Origin: an uncultured Clostridia bacterium
GTDB lineage: Bacteria; Bacillota; Clostridia; TANB77; CAG-508
Direction: 5' to 3'
DNA: 54,532 bases
Assembly: GCA_944393565.1 (NCBI GenBank)
Contig: CALYAM010000006.1
Location: 1-54,532 of the forward strand
This document shows, in pieces, positions 1-9,354 of the stretch. The translations under genes were made by a program, and so were the position numbers. The stretch's first letter is position 1, and every line of letters starts with the position of its first letter. The notes below the pieces were generated by a model, which did no database searches, was not told the origin of the DNA, and was given only the letters and a program-made list of their open reading frames with translations.

Positions 1-7
1 TATATAT

Positions 8-83
8 TCCTCGTTAGCTCAGTTGGTAGAGCGCTCGGCTGTTAACCGATAGGTCGTTGGTTCGAGTCCAACACGAGGAGCCA
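8..83 (+). tRNA. tRNA-Asn(GTT)
   Basis: A full cloverleaf is visible. The acceptor stem TCCTCGT (8-14) pairs with ACGAGGA (73-79), followed by discriminator G and an encoded CCA. The D arm is AGCTCAGTTGGTAGAGC, the anticodon loop is CTGTTAA with anticodon GTT at 41-43, and the T arm is GGTTCGAGTCC. It reads AAC and AAT codons. Its promoter lies outside the window. Confidence 0.97.
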
Positions 84-87
84 AAAC

Positions 88-143
88 ATAGGGTTTTGAA
101 CATATTTCAGATTTATTTGAAAATAGTTCAAAATCCTATTTTT
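88..143 (+). terminator. Rho-independent terminator after tRNA-Asn
   Basis: ATAGGGTTTTGAAC (88-101) pairs with GTTCAAAATCCTAT (126-139) with one G-T wobble. The loop is 24 bases, and TTTTT follows. Confidence 0.75.
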
Positions 144-156
144 ACTATGCATCAAG

Positions 157-201
157 GTTTTAGTATATTTTTAATTTATAAAATATACTTTAAAACTTTT
201 T
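157..201 (+). terminator. Second terminator-like hairpin
   Basis: AGTATATTTT (162-171) pairs with AAAATATACT (180-189). GTTTT (157-161) pairs with AAAAC (192-196) across a TT bulge, and TTTTT follows. It sits in the gene-free stretch 144-447, which otherwise shows only the promoter at 343-371. Confidence 0.45.
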
Positions 202-342
202 GCAAGGATGTAATGGTGAGTATAAAATTATGAGATTAATTTTAGTATTTTCATAAGTTTATATAAATCGTGTTGTAAATATATATTTCAGCACATGTGG
301 ATTTACAATCAAAAGGCATACATGTAATTTTTTGTCGATGTA

Positions 343-371
343 TTGTTTTTTTAGTCTATGTTTGGTATACT
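343..371 (+). promoter_or_regulatory. Putative sigma-A promoter for the TM2 gene
   Basis: TTGTTT (343-348) and TATACT (366-371) are 17 bases apart, 77 bases upstream of the TM2-domain start codon. The -10 box is good and the -35 box is moderate. Confidence 0.5.
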
Positions 372-447
372 AAAAATATAAAGAGTTTAATATTATTTTT
401 AAAAGAAATAATAATTAAACTTAAATTATCAAAAGCGGGGTAAAAAA

Positions 448-783
448 ATGGAAAAACAAAAAATTGATTTATATCTAACAACAAATGCAAAATATTTTGA
501 ACCATCTGTTATACCAATTATTCGACAAAAAATGGAAGCAGCATCTGATGATATGTTATTAACATTACAAGCAACAGAATTAAAGGATCCAACTGTTGTT
601 TTACTTATATCTATATTCCTTGGAACACTTGGTATAGATAGATTTATGATTGGAGACATTGGCATAGGTATTCTTAAATTACTTACAGGTGGACTTTGTG
701 GTATCTTAACACTTATTGACTGGTTCACAATTAGTAAAAAAACAAAAGAATTAAATTTCTCAAAAATTAGTATGATAATGTAA
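448..783 (+). CDS. TM2 domain-containing membrane protein
   Basis: A 111-residue protein. The first 48 residues are soluble and acidic. A TM2 domain follows at about residues 48-100: two hydrophobic segments joined by the characteristic short turn with LGIDRFMIGDIGIGILKL and the trailing LIDWFTI. TM2 proteins are small two-helix membrane proteins of poorly defined function; the N-terminal extension here is not one I recognise. AGCGGGG precedes the ATG. The next gene starts three bases after the stop, so the two are probably cotranscribed. Confidence 0.8.
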   Translation: MEKQKIDLYLTTNAKYFEPSVIPIIRQKMEAASDDMLLTLQATELKDPTVVLLISIFLGTLGIDRFMIGDIGIGILKLLTGGLCGILTLIDWFTISKKTKELNFSKISMIM

Positions 784-786
784 CAA

Positions 787-1176
787 ATGTATAAAAGCAG
801 ATATATTAATTTAATTAAATATATAATAGCTAATATCTTTATATTAGTTATTATATATTTATTATATTTAAAAAAAATTAGAATTTGCCCAATATATAAT
901 TTATTCAAGGTACCATGCCCGGGCTGTGGAATAACTACGTCACTTGTATATTTGTTAAAAGGAGATATTTTAGCATCAATACAATATAATATTATTACAA
1001 TTCCTCTTATTATTACATACACAATGTTTAGTATGTGGTATTTCTTAGATATAATTACTAATAAAAATACATTAAAAAAATGGGTTAATAAAAGAAGGAA
1101 TTTATTAATTATTTTCTGCATAGGCATATTTATAATAACTTTAACAAGAAACCTTACCAATCCGATTTTATATTAA
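787..1176 (+). CDS. DUF2752 membrane protein
   Basis: A 129-residue protein with about three hydrophobic segments. It carries the family signature CPGCGITTS near residues 43-51, followed by a short amphipathic stretch and another membrane helix, which is the arrangement of DUF2752 proteins. The paired cysteines suggest metal or thiol chemistry at the membrane face, but no function is established. No clear ribosome binding site precedes it; the ATG lies three bases after the TM2 gene stop, so translation is probably coupled. A terminator overlaps the stop codon. Confidence 0.75.
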   Translation: MYKSRYINLIKYIIANIFILVIIYLLYLKKIRICPIYNLFKVPCPGCGITTSLVYLLKGDILASIQYNIITIPLIITYTMFSMWYFLDIITNKNTLKKWVNKRRNLLIIFCIGIFIITLTRNLTNPILY

Positions 1177-1206
1177 AAAAGTAGTTGATAAAAGCTACTT
1201 TTTTTA
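1175..1206 (+). terminator. Rho-independent terminator
   Basis: AAAAAAGTAG (1175-1184) pairs with CTACTTTTTT (1195-1204), followed by more T. It ends the TM2/DUF2752 unit. Confidence 0.75.
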
Positions 1207-1277
1207 TTATACTGTAAAATAGTTAAATTGTATAAAAACAATTTTTCAAAAGATAATAAGAATGAGGTTGATAATAT

Positions 1278-3887
1278 ATGTCTACATTGAAAGAAGAAGT
1301 GAATATTTCAGAACTTTATTCTGAAGACTGTTTTTTTTCCAAAGAAGAAATTTATAAGAAATACAATACCAATAACAGTGGACTTAGTTTGCAAGAAGCT
1401 ACAAATAGGTTAAAAAAATATGGGTATAACCGTGTTAAAGAATCAGGCAAAAAAAAATGGTACAATTATTTTTTTGAGAGTTTGTTTACACCATTTAATA
1501 TAATTTTATTAATAATAAGTGTTTTATTGTGCTATACAGATGTTATATTACCAGAAACACCTAGTTATGCTAATATAACTATTATTGCAATACTAGTTAC
1601 TGCAAGCACATTATTAGATTTTATAGAAGAGTATAGATCTAATAAAGTTGCAAGTAAACTCAAAGAATTAGTTGCAACCAACTGTACAGTTATTCGAAAT
1701 GGCAAAGAAATTCATGTACCGATAAAAGAACTTGTCATAGGAGATATAGTAACTTTATCAGCTGGAAGTATGCTACCGGCTGATTTACGAATTGTTGAAG
1801 CCACAGACTTATATATAAGTCAATCTACATTAACTGGCGAATCAGATGCAGTGAAAAAAGTAGTGGAAACAAATTTGCAATCTGGTAAAATAGATAATAT
1901 TTCAGATATAGACAATATTTGCTTTATGGGAACCAGTGTTGTTTCAGGTAGTGCAAAGGGTATTGTGATTAAAACAGCAGATTCCACTTATTTTGGGAAA
2001 ATAAGTTATACACTAAATACGGGAAAACCGAAAACTGCATTTCAAAAAGGAATAGAAAGCATAAGTAAATTATTAATAAGCTTTATGATTATAGTTATAC
2101 CCGTTGTATTCATACTTAATTTTTCTAAACATAGCATAATTACGGCTTTTACATTTGCTGTAGCAATAGCGATAGCAATTACTCCATTGCTTTTACCAGT
2201 TATACTATCATCATGCCTGTCTAAGGGAGCAATTAGAATGTCCAAAAAGAAGACGATCATAAAAAAGTTAGATGCAATACAGAATTTTGGTGCAATGAAT
2301 ATTTTATGTACTGATAAAACGGGAACACTTACAGAAGACAAGATTATTCTAGAAAAATATCTGGACATAAAGGGCAATGAAGATTTACATGTGTTAAAAT
2401 ATGCATATTTAAATGCTAGTTTGCAAACAGGGCTGAGAAGCAATATAGACGAAGCAGTTATTAATAGAGCAAAAGAATACAATATCCCAGAAGAAGTAAA
2501 TCAATATATCAAATTGGACGAAATCCCATTTGATTTTACAAGGAGACGTTTATCAGTTGCAGTGAAAAATGGAGAAGGAAAAGATGAATTAATAACAAAA
2601 GGAGCTGTTGAAGAAATACTTAATATTTCATCTTTTGCAGAATATAAAGGTGAAATTTCACCTTTAACATTAGAAACTAGAGCAAATATAAAGAAAATAA
2701 GTAAAGAATTAAATAAACAAGGGCTGAGAGTAATAGCTGTATGTAAAAAATATAGTGAAATCTCAAATTATGATTTCGAAATAAAAGACGAAAAAAATAT
2801 GATACTAATAGGTTTTATAGGATTTTTGGATCCTCCAAAGCAAAGTGCAATAGAAGCCATTGAAAAAATGAACAAATCAGGAATTAGAGTAATGGTACTA
2901 ACTGGAGATAATGCTGAAGTTACTAAATGCATATGTGATAAAGTTAATATAAAATCAAAAGAGATAATTTTGGGAAGTGAACTAGACAGATTGTCTGATT
3001 TTGCTGTTGCAAGGCTAATTAGAAAAAATAATATCTTTGCAAAATTATCTCCTATACAGAAGGCTAGAATAGTACGACTACTAAAAGAAAACGGAAATGT
3101 TGTAGGTTATATGGGAGATGGTATAAACGATAGTCCATCTTTAATAAAATCTGATGTAGGAATATCAGTAGATACTGGAGTAGATATAGCAAAAGAATCA
3201 GCAGATATAATCTTATTAGAAAAAGACTTAAATGTATTGTTAGAAGGAGTTACTGAAGGAAGAAAAACATTTGCAAACTTAATGAAATATATAAAATTGG
3301 CAACAAGCTTTAATTTTGGAGAAGTTTTATCTGTAATTGTTGCAAGTGTTGCTTTACCTTTTCTACCAGAAACACCTATTCAATTATTAGTAGAGGGACT
3401 ATTATATGATCTTGGGCAGATGACTCTTCCTTTTGATAGTGTTGATGAAGAAATAGTTAGAAAACCAAAAAAATTGGATGTAAAAAGTCTAAAGCATTTT
3501 ATGCTATTTATGGGGCCAGTAAGCTCAATATTTGATTTAATAGTTTTTGCTTCTTTATGGTTTGTTTTTGGTGTAAGAGAAGCTGCGATTTTTCAGACAA
3601 TATGGTTTAGCTATAGTATTGTGTCAAATTTAATAGGAATGCATATTATAAGAACTGCAAGAATTCCTTTCATACAAAGTAATGCACATAAAATGGTATA
3701 TGCTTCTTCAATAACATTAATACTAATTGGCATAATAGTACCATTTACACCAATTGGAGGACTAATAGGGCTTGTTCCTATTGCCTTAAATTATATAGTT
3801 TTAATATTTGCAGTTACATTTTTGTATTGTATATTAGCGATGTTTGCAAAAAAGGCTTATATAAAGAAATATGGAGAATGGATTTAA
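1278..3887 (+). CDS. MgtA-like P-type (P3B) cation-transporting ATPase
   Basis: An 869-residue P-type ATPase. It has a cation ATPase N-terminal segment, the actuator TGES loop near residue 187, the phosphorylation motif DKTGTLT with Asp346, the hinge GDGIND near residue 614, and about ten membrane helices. The C-terminal membrane block (NFGEVLSVIVAS, then LPFLPETPIQLL, LLYDLGQMTLPFD and RKPKKLD) matches Mg2+-importing MgtA/MgtB ATPases rather than SERCA-type pumps. The likely role is Mg2+ uptake across the cytoplasmic membrane. The length is slightly under typical MgtA (about 890-900). GAGGTTG lies nine bases before the ATG. I saw no Mg2+ riboswitch in the short 5' gap. Confidence 0.82.
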   Translation: MSTLKEEVNISELYSEDCFFSKEEIYKKYNTNNSGLSLQEATNRLKKYGYNRVKESGKKKWYNYFFESLFTPFNIILLIISVLLCYTDVILPETPSYANITIIAILVTASTLLDFIEEYRSNKVASKLKELVATNCTVIRNGKEIHVPIKELVIGDIVTLSAGSMLPADLRIVEATDLYISQSTLTGESDAVKKVVETNLQSGKIDNISDIDNICFMGTSVVSGSAKGIVIKTADSTYFGKISYTLNTGKPKTAFQKGIESISKLLISFMIIVIPVVFILNFSKHSIITAFTFAVAIAIAITPLLLPVILSSCLSKGAIRMSKKKTIIKKLDAIQNFGAMNILCTDKTGTLTEDKIILEKYLDIKGNEDLHVLKYAYLNASLQTGLRSNIDEAVINRAKEYNIPEEVNQYIKLDEIPFDFTRRRLSVAVKNGEGKDELITKGAVEEILNISSFAEYKGEISPLTLETRANIKKISKELNKQGLRVIAVCKKYSEISNYDFEIKDEKNMILIGFIGFLDPPKQSAIEAIEKMNKSGIRVMVLTGDNAEVTKCICDKVNIKSKEIILGSELDRLSDFAVARLIRKNNIFAKLSPIQKARIVRLLKENGNVVGYMGDGINDSPSLIKSDVGISVDTGVDIAKESADIILLEKDLNVLLEGVTEGRKTFANLMKYIKLATSFNFGEVLSVIVASVALPFLPETPIQLLVEGLLYDLGQMTLPFDSVDEEIVRKPKKLDVKSLKHFMLFMGPVSSIFDLIVFASLWFVFGVREAAIFQTIWFSYSIVSNLIGMHIIRTARIPFIQSNAHKMVYASSITLILIGIIVPFTPIGGLIGLVPIALNYIVLIFAVTFLYCILAMFAKKAYIKKYGEWI

Positions 3888-3905
3888 AAATTTTCCACAA
3901 TATAA

Positions 3906-3934
3906 TTGCATTTTAGCAAAACCTGATATATAAT
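3906..3934 (+). promoter_or_regulatory. Putative sigma-A promoter of ppdK
   Basis: TTGCAT (3906-3911) and TATAAT (3929-3934) are exactly 17 bases apart. The predicted transcript start near 3941 leaves a leader of about 125 bases before ppdK. Confidence 0.65.
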
Positions 3935-3966
3935 AACAGCGGTTGCTTTCTAAACTGCTGAATAAA

Positions 3967-4011
3967 ATGGCAATTAAGAGAGCATTTGCCATAAAAAAAC
4001 AAATGGCAAAT
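3967..4011 (+). promoter_or_regulatory. ppdK leader with mutually exclusive hairpins
   Basis: The segment ATTTGCCAT (3984-3992) can pair either with upstream ATGGCAA (3967-3973) or with downstream ATGGCAAAT (4003-4011). The second pairing is longer but is followed by only a weak T run (ACTTTTG). The arrangement looks like a small attenuator or protein-binding leader; no known riboswitch class is recognised. Confidence 0.4.
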
Positions 4012-4066
4012 ACTTTTGAACCAAGTTTTAAATTTAAATCACATAAATAATTAAGGAGGTTTTTTT

Positions 4067-6694
4067 ATGAGTCAAAAGTATGTTTACCTTTTTAAAGAAG
4101 GAAACGCAAAAATGCGTGAACTATTAGGAGGAAAAGGAGCAAACCTAGCAGAAATGACAAATTTAGGCTTACCTATTCCACAAGGTTTCACAGTTACAAC
4201 AGAAGCTTGTACAAGATACTATGAAGATGGAGAAAAAATCAGTCCAGAGATAGAAACTGAGATTTTTGAATCTTTAAAGAAATTAGAAGAAATGACAGGG
4301 AAAAAATTAGGAGATTTAGAAAAGCCATTATTAGTTTCTGTTAGATCAGGAGCAAGAGCTTCTATGCCAGGAATGATGGACACTATATTAAACCTAGGTT
4401 TAAATGATGAAGTGCTAAATGGTATTGTAGCAAAAAATGAAAGATTTGCTTATGATAGTTATAGAAGATTTATACAAATGTTTAGTGATGTTGTTATGGA
4501 AATACCAAAATCATTATTTGAAAAAGCAATAGATGAAATGAAAGAAAAAAGAGGAGTAAAATTAGATACAGAATTAACTGCAACTGATCTAAAAGAACTT
4601 GTAGGCATATTTAAGGGAATATACAAAGCACAAAAGGGTGAAGAATTTCCACAAGACTCAAAAACTCAACTAATGGAAGCTGTAAAAGCTGTGTTCCGCT
4701 CATGGAACAATGCAAGAGCTATTACATACCGTAGATTAAATGACATACCATCAAGCTGGGGAACGGCAGTTAATGTACAAGAAATGGTTTTCGGAAATAT
4801 GGGAGATGATTGTGGAACAGGTGTTGCATTTACAAGAAATCCTGCAACAGGAGAAAACAAAATATTTGGTGAATACTTAATGAACGCTCAAGGTGAAGAC
4901 GTTGTTGCAGGTATTCGTACACCACAACATATAGAAACATTAGAAAAGGTAAATCCAGAAGCATACAAACAATTTGTAGAATGTGCACACAAATTAGAAA
5001 ATCACTTTAAAGATATGCAAGATATGGAATTTACAATTGAAGGCGGAAAATTATTTTTCCTTCAAACAAGAAATGGAAAAAGAACTGCAAATGCGGCTTT
5101 AAAAATAGCTGTGGATTTAGTAGAAGAAGGAATGATTGATGAAAAAGAAGCTGTTCTTAGAGTTGAGCCAAATCAACTAGACCAACTATTACATCCAAAT
5201 TTTGATCAAACAGCATTAAAAGCAGCAAAAGTTGTTGCCAAAGGTTTAGCTGCTTCTCCAGGAGCTGCTGCAGGTAAAGTAGTATTTACAGCAGAAAGAG
5301 CAGTAGAATTACATGAAGAAGGAGAAAAAGAATTAGTACTAGTAAGATTAGAAACATCTCCAGAGGATATTGAAGGAATGAATGTATGCAAGGGAGTTCT
5401 TACAGTACGTGGAGGAATGACTTCACATGCAGCAGTTGTAGCACGTGGTATGGGAACATGCTGTGTAGCAGGATGTGGAGAGATTACTGTAAATGAAGAA
5501 GATAAATACTTTGTACTTCCAGATGGAAGAAAAGTAAACGAAGGCGAATATATTTCATTAGATGGCTCTACTGGAAATGTATATGGAGAAAAGATTCCAA
5601 CAGTAGAAGCTTCTGTAACAGGTAATTTCGCAAAATTAATGGGATGGGCTGACCAATATAGAGTTCTAGAGGTAAGAACAAATGCAGATACACCAAAAGA
5701 TGCTAGACAAGCATATAACTTTGGGGCACAAGGAATTGGACTATGTAGAACAGAGCATATGTTCTTTGCACCAGACAGAATTGCTGCAATTCGTGAAATG
5801 ATTGTATCAAAAACACCTGAACAAAGAGCAAAAGCCTTAGCAAAAATACTCCCAATGCAAAGAGGAGACTTTGAGGGTCTATATAGAGAAATGAAAGGAT
5901 ACCCTGTAACAATTCGTTTCTTAGATCCACCATTACATGAATTCTTGCCACATGAAGACGAAGATATAAAATCTCTTGCAAAAGAAATGGGATTAACATT
6001 TGAAGAGTTAAAAGAAGTAGTAGAAAACTTACATGAATTCAACCCAATGATGGGACATCGTGGATGCCGCCTTGCAGTTACATTCCCAGAAATAGCTGAA
6101 ATGCAAACAAGAGCTGTAATAGAGGCCGCAATTAATGTAAACAAAGAAGGAATGAACGTTACACCAGAAATTATGATTCCACTTGTAGGAGAGGTAAAAG
6201 AATTAAAATATGTAAAAGACATTGTAATTAAAACAGCTGATAAGGTAATAAATGAAGCTAGAGTAGACTTAAAATATCATGTAGGAACTATGATTGAAAT
6301 ACCAAGAGCAGCTTTAACTGCAGATGAGATTGCAAAGGAAGCAGAATTCTTTTCATTTGGAACAAATGATTTAACACAAATGACTTTTGGATTTAGCCGT
6401 GACGATGCTGGAAAATTCTTAGGAGACTACTATGATAAGAAAATTTACGAATCTGATCCATTCGTAAAATTAGACCAAGTTGGTGTAGGAAAACTAGTAA
6501 AAATGGCAACAGATCTTGGAAAATCCACAAGACCTGATATACATTTAGGAATATGTGGAGAACATGGAGGAAATCCACCAACAGTAGAATTTTGCCATAA
6601 CATAGGGTTAACATATGTATCATGCTCACCATTCAGAGTTCCTATCGCAAGATTAGCTGCAGCACAAGCTGCTATCAAAAATCCAAGAAAATAA
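4067..6694 (+). CDS. ppdK: Pyruvate, phosphate dikinase
   Basis: An 875-residue PPDK, the usual bacterial length, interconverting pyruvate, ATP and Pi with phosphoenolpyruvate, AMP and PPi in the cytosol. The N-terminal nucleotide-binding domain begins at GGKGANLAEM. The swivelling phosphohistidine domain carries GGMTSHAAVVARGMG with His454. The C-terminal PEP/pyruvate TIM barrel carries GICGEHGG with catalytic Cys830. These correspond to His455 and Cys831 of the Clostridium symbiosum enzyme. AAGGAGG precedes the ATG. It is monocistronic, with its own promoter and a terminator at 6767. In anaerobic Clostridia it commonly works in PPi-linked glycolysis. Confidence 0.97.
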   Translation: MSQKYVYLFKEGNAKMRELLGGKGANLAEMTNLGLPIPQGFTVTTEACTRYYEDGEKISPEIETEIFESLKKLEEMTGKKLGDLEKPLLVSVRSGARASMPGMMDTILNLGLNDEVLNGIVAKNERFAYDSYRRFIQMFSDVVMEIPKSLFEKAIDEMKEKRGVKLDTELTATDLKELVGIFKGIYKAQKGEEFPQDSKTQLMEAVKAVFRSWNNARAITYRRLNDIPSSWGTAVNVQEMVFGNMGDDCGTGVAFTRNPATGENKIFGEYLMNAQGEDVVAGIRTPQHIETLEKVNPEAYKQFVECAHKLENHFKDMQDMEFTIEGGKLFFLQTRNGKRTANAALKIAVDLVEEGMIDEKEAVLRVEPNQLDQLLHPNFDQTALKAAKVVAKGLAASPGAAAGKVVFTAERAVELHEEGEKELVLVRLETSPEDIEGMNVCKGVLTVRGGMTSHAAVVARGMGTCCVAGCGEITVNEEDKYFVLPDGRKVNEGEYISLDGSTGNVYGEKIPTVEASVTGNFAKLMGWADQYRVLEVRTNADTPKDARQAYNFGAQGIGLCRTEHMFFAPDRIAAIREMIVSKTPEQRAKALAKILPMQRGDFEGLYREMKGYPVTIRFLDPPLHEFLPHEDEDIKSLAKEMGLTFEELKEVVENLHEFNPMMGHRGCRLAVTFPEIAEMQTRAVIEAAINVNKEGMNVTPEIMIPLVGEVKELKYVKDIVIKTADKVINEARVDLKYHVGTMIEIPRAALTADEIAKEAEFFSFGTNDLTQMTFGFSRDDAGKFLGDYYDKKIYESDPFVKLDQVGVGKLVKMATDLGKSTRPDIHLGICGEHGGNPPTVEFCHNIGLTYVSCSPFRVPIARLAAAQAAIKNPRK

Positions 6695-6766
6695 GGAAGT
6701 AGCTTTTAATTATTTGCAAAATATATATGGTACTTACTTTATTTACATGATAATCAATATAATAAA

Positions 6767-6797
6767 AAATGAGATCCTATTTTTAAGGATCTCATTT
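6767..6797. terminator. Bidirectional terminator between ppdK and a small minus-strand gene
   Basis: AAATGAGATCCT (6767-6778) pairs perfectly with AGGATCTCATTT (6786-6797). A-rich sequence lies on the left and T-rich sequence in the loop. The stop codon of the minus-strand gene lies inside the right arm. Confidence 0.75.
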
Positions 6798-7004
6798 GCT
6801 ATTCAGATGGATTGTCACACAATCGTTTGAACAACCTGGGAATAGCGATTTTAGAAATTGAAGGTCAGAATTCTTGCCTAAATTGATTTCAATATAGTTT
6901 AAACCATTTTTACGTGCTTTATTAATTAGTTCAAACATTTGAAACAATAGGCGTTGCCGCTCCACAGCAAATTTTTGCAAATCTTTACCATACAACGTCG
7001 ACAT
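6792..7004 (-). CDS. Small hypothetical protein, 70 residues, GC-richer than its neighbours
   Basis: Reading from ATG 7004 gives 70 residues beginning MSTLYGKDLQKFAVERQRLL; GGAAAGG lies about nine bases upstream. An ATG at 7022 would add six residues but has no well-spaced binding site. The centre is predicted amphipathic helix (residues 8-35), followed by a beta-like segment and PGCSNDC near the C-terminus. I do not recognise the family. Codon use is unusual for this genome: Arg16 is encoded by CGG (6957-6959), a codon found in AT-rich genes of this window only at frameshift sites. A minus-strand TATAAT lies upstream, and its terminator is shared with ppdK. Confidence 0.6.
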   Translation of the reverse strand: MSTLYGKDLQKFAVERQRLLFQMFELINKARKNGLNYIEINLGKNSDLQFLKSLFPGCSNDCVTIHLNSK

Positions 7005-7092
7005 AAAAACCAACCTTTCCATACTCCCTAATCGGGATTTGTATACATAATATTATATCATAACAAATAAAAAAAGTAAAATTAACATAGAC

Positions 7093-7121
7093 TTGACAAC
7101 AATGAAAAAAAAGAGTAAACT
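7093..7121 (+). promoter_or_regulatory. Sigma-A promoter of the thrS T-box leader
   Basis: A consensus TTGACA (7093-7098) is followed after 17 bases by TAAACT (7116-7121). Transcription would start near 7128, just before the T-box Stem I. Confidence 0.7.
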
Positions 7122-7129
7122 TAAAATAT

Positions 7130-7355
7130 TAAAACTAAGCGTTTGATAGAGAAAAAGTAAAATTAAGGTTATCAAAAGAGAGAATTGGTCGTAGGCTGAA
7201 AGCCAATTTAGATAAACGAATTTGAAAAACTACCTCTAGAGCTTCTGCTAAAAGGCAGCGTAAAAGATGCGTTAAATCTGTAATGAAGTAGAAATTAGGG
7301 TGGAACCGTATTTTTAAATACCCCTATGGATGCAAAAATCCATAGGGGCTTTTTG
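7130..7355 (+). promoter_or_regulatory. T-box leader controlling thrS
   Basis: The conserved T-box sequence AGGGTGGAACCG lies at 7297-7308. Stem I shows the typical AGAGAGAATTGGTC and GGCTGAAAGCCAA elements. Two consecutive threonine codons, ACT and ACC, lie at 7229-7234; ACC is the likely specifier. A strong intrinsic terminator follows: CCCCTATGGA (7321-7330) with TCCATAGGGG (7339-7348) and then CTTTTT. Uncharged tRNA-Thr is expected to stabilise the antiterminator and switch thrS on. Confidence 0.93.
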
Positions 7356-7386
7356 ATATATCTATTAATAAAAGGAGGAACAAAAA

Positions 7387-9300
7387 ATGAAAATTATGTT
7401 AAAGGACGGAAAAAATGTGGAAATTGGAGAGAAAATGAGCATATTCGAAGTTGCTAAAATAATAAGTGAGGGACTGGCAAGAAATGCAACTTGTGGACTA
7501 GTAGATGGAAAAGTAGAGGACTTAAGATATGAACTTAATAAAGATTGCTCTTTGCAAATATGTACATTTAATGATATAGAAGGCAAAAAAGCTTATTGGC
7601 ATACAACTTCGCATATTATGGCACAAGCAATTAAAAGACTATTTCCAAAAGTTAAACTTGCCATTGGACCAGCAATTGATGAAGGATTTTATTACGATTT
7701 TGATACTGAAAAAACCTTTTCAGAAGAAGACTTAGCCAAAATAGAAGAAGAAATGAAAAAAATAATAAAAGAGGATTTGCCAATAGAAAGATACACTCTC
7801 CCAAGAGATGAAGCTATTAATTTTATGCAAGAGCAAGGAGAAATATATAAAGTGATGCTTATAAAAGATCTAAACGAAGATGAAGAAATATCATTTTATA
7901 GACAAGGAGAATTTACAGATCTTTGTGTGGGCCCTCATCTAATGAGTACAGGAAAAGTAAAAGCTATTAAGCTATTATCTTCATCTGGGGCATATTGGAG
8001 AGGAAATGAAAAAAACAAAATGTTACAAAGAATTTATGGAATTTCCTTTCCAAAAGCGTCAGAATTAGAAGCATATTTGAACATGATAGAAGAAGCTAAG
8101 AAAAGAGATCATAGAAAGCTGGGAAAAGAATTAGAGCTATTTTTCTTTGACGAAACTGCTCCTGGTATGGCATATTGGTTGCCAAAGGGATTTACAATGT
8201 TAAATACTCTTATTGAGTATTGGAGAAAAGAACACAAAGCAAGAGGTTATCAAGAATTTTCTGGACCACAATTAAATAGCAGTAGCTTATGGAAAACATC
8301 AGGGCATTGGGAACACTACAAAGAAGATATGTTTGTTTTAACAGATGCAGATGGGAACGAGCAAGCATTAAAGCCAATGAACTGCCCAAATTCAATCAAA
8401 ATATATCAATCAAAGCTAAGAAGCTACAAGGATTTACCATTAAGGTTTAATGATGTAGATGTTATTCATAGAAATGAAAAATCAGGACAACTAAATGGAC
8501 TATTTCGTGTTAGAATGTTTAGACAAGATGATTCACATAACTATATTACAGAGGAACAAATAGGAAGCGAAATAAAAGAAATTGTTAAAATAGCAAGTAA
8601 AATGTATAGTATTTTTGGATTAGAATATAAACTAACTTTATCAACAAGACCTGATGACTTCATGGGAGAAATAGAAACTTGGAACCGCGCTGAAAAAGAC
8701 TTAAGACATGTATTAGATGAAATCTGTGGGGAAAATAATTATAGGGTAAATGAGGGAGATGGAGCCTTTTATGGACCTAAAATAGATATAAAGATGAAGG
8801 ATTGTTTGGGAAGAGAATGGCAAATGGGTACAATTCAATTAGATTTTCAGTTACCACAGAGATTTAATTTATCATATATAGATAAAAATGGAGAAAAAAA
8901 GACACCGATAATGGTTCATAGAGCAATACTTGGGTCATTTGAAAGATTTTTGGGAATTATTACAGAACATTTTGCAGGTGCTTTTCCAACATGGCTTGCG
9001 CCTGTACAAGTAAAAATATTGCCAATTTCGGAGGCACATACATCCTATGCAAAACAAGTACAAGAAGAATTAGAGAACCATTGGATACGTACAGAGATAG
9101 ACGCACGAGCTGAAAAAATAGGTTACAAAATAAGAGATGCACAACTACAAAAGGTACCATATATGCTAATTATAGGTGAAAAAGAGACGAAAAACAATAG
9201 TGTAGGAGTACGAGCTAGAAAAGATGGGGACATTGGGCAAATGGAAATTATACAATTCATTGAAAAAATTAAAGATGAAATAAACAATTATACAAGGTAA
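7387..9300 (+). CDS. thrS: Threonine--tRNA ligase
   Basis: A 637-residue class II synthetase attaching threonine to tRNA-Thr. The domains are TGS (residues 1-62), the editing/SAD domain with HTTSH (His72, His76), the catalytic core with the zinc ligand Cys333 in MNCPNS, and a C-terminal anticodon-binding domain from about residue 535. Length and order match canonical bacterial ThrRS. AAAGGAGG lies eight bases before the ATG. Expression is governed by the preceding T-box leader. Confidence 0.97.
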   Translation: MKIMLKDGKNVEIGEKMSIFEVAKIISEGLARNATCGLVDGKVEDLRYELNKDCSLQICTFNDIEGKKAYWHTTSHIMAQAIKRLFPKVKLAIGPAIDEGFYYDFDTEKTFSEEDLAKIEEEMKKIIKEDLPIERYTLPRDEAINFMQEQGEIYKVMLIKDLNEDEEISFYRQGEFTDLCVGPHLMSTGKVKAIKLLSSSGAYWRGNEKNKMLQRIYGISFPKASELEAYLNMIEEAKKRDHRKLGKELELFFFDETAPGMAYWLPKGFTMLNTLIEYWRKEHKARGYQEFSGPQLNSSSLWKTSGHWEHYKEDMFVLTDADGNEQALKPMNCPNSIKIYQSKLRSYKDLPLRFNDVDVIHRNEKSGQLNGLFRVRMFRQDDSHNYITEEQIGSEIKEIVKIASKMYSIFGLEYKLTLSTRPDDFMGEIETWNRAEKDLRHVLDEICGENNYRVNEGDGAFYGPKIDIKMKDCLGREWQMGTIQLDFQLPQRFNLSYIDKNGEKKTPIMVHRAILGSFERFLGIITEHFAGAFPTWLAPVQVKILPISEAHTSYAKQVQEELENHWIRTEIDARAEKIGYKIRDAQLQKVPYMLIIGEKETKNNSVGVRARKDGDIGQMEIIQFIEKIKDEINNYTR

Positions 9301-9354
9301 AAAATATTTTATTATATAATAAAAAAACATGTAGAAATCGTGGGGAAAATATGA

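Noticed and set aside
1207..1277. A Mg2+ (M-box) riboswitch before the MgtA-like ATPase.
   Set aside because: The 71-base gap is too short and lacks M-box motifs.
5206..6222. Long minus-strand open frame opposite ppdK.
   Set aside because: It is the antisense shadow of a well-supported PPDK gene, with no binding site and Ser/Pro-rich composition typical of antisense frames.
6725..7092. A riboswitch upstream of the small minus-strand gene.
   Set aside because: Only a simple promoter-like TATAAT is visible; no conserved aptamer core.
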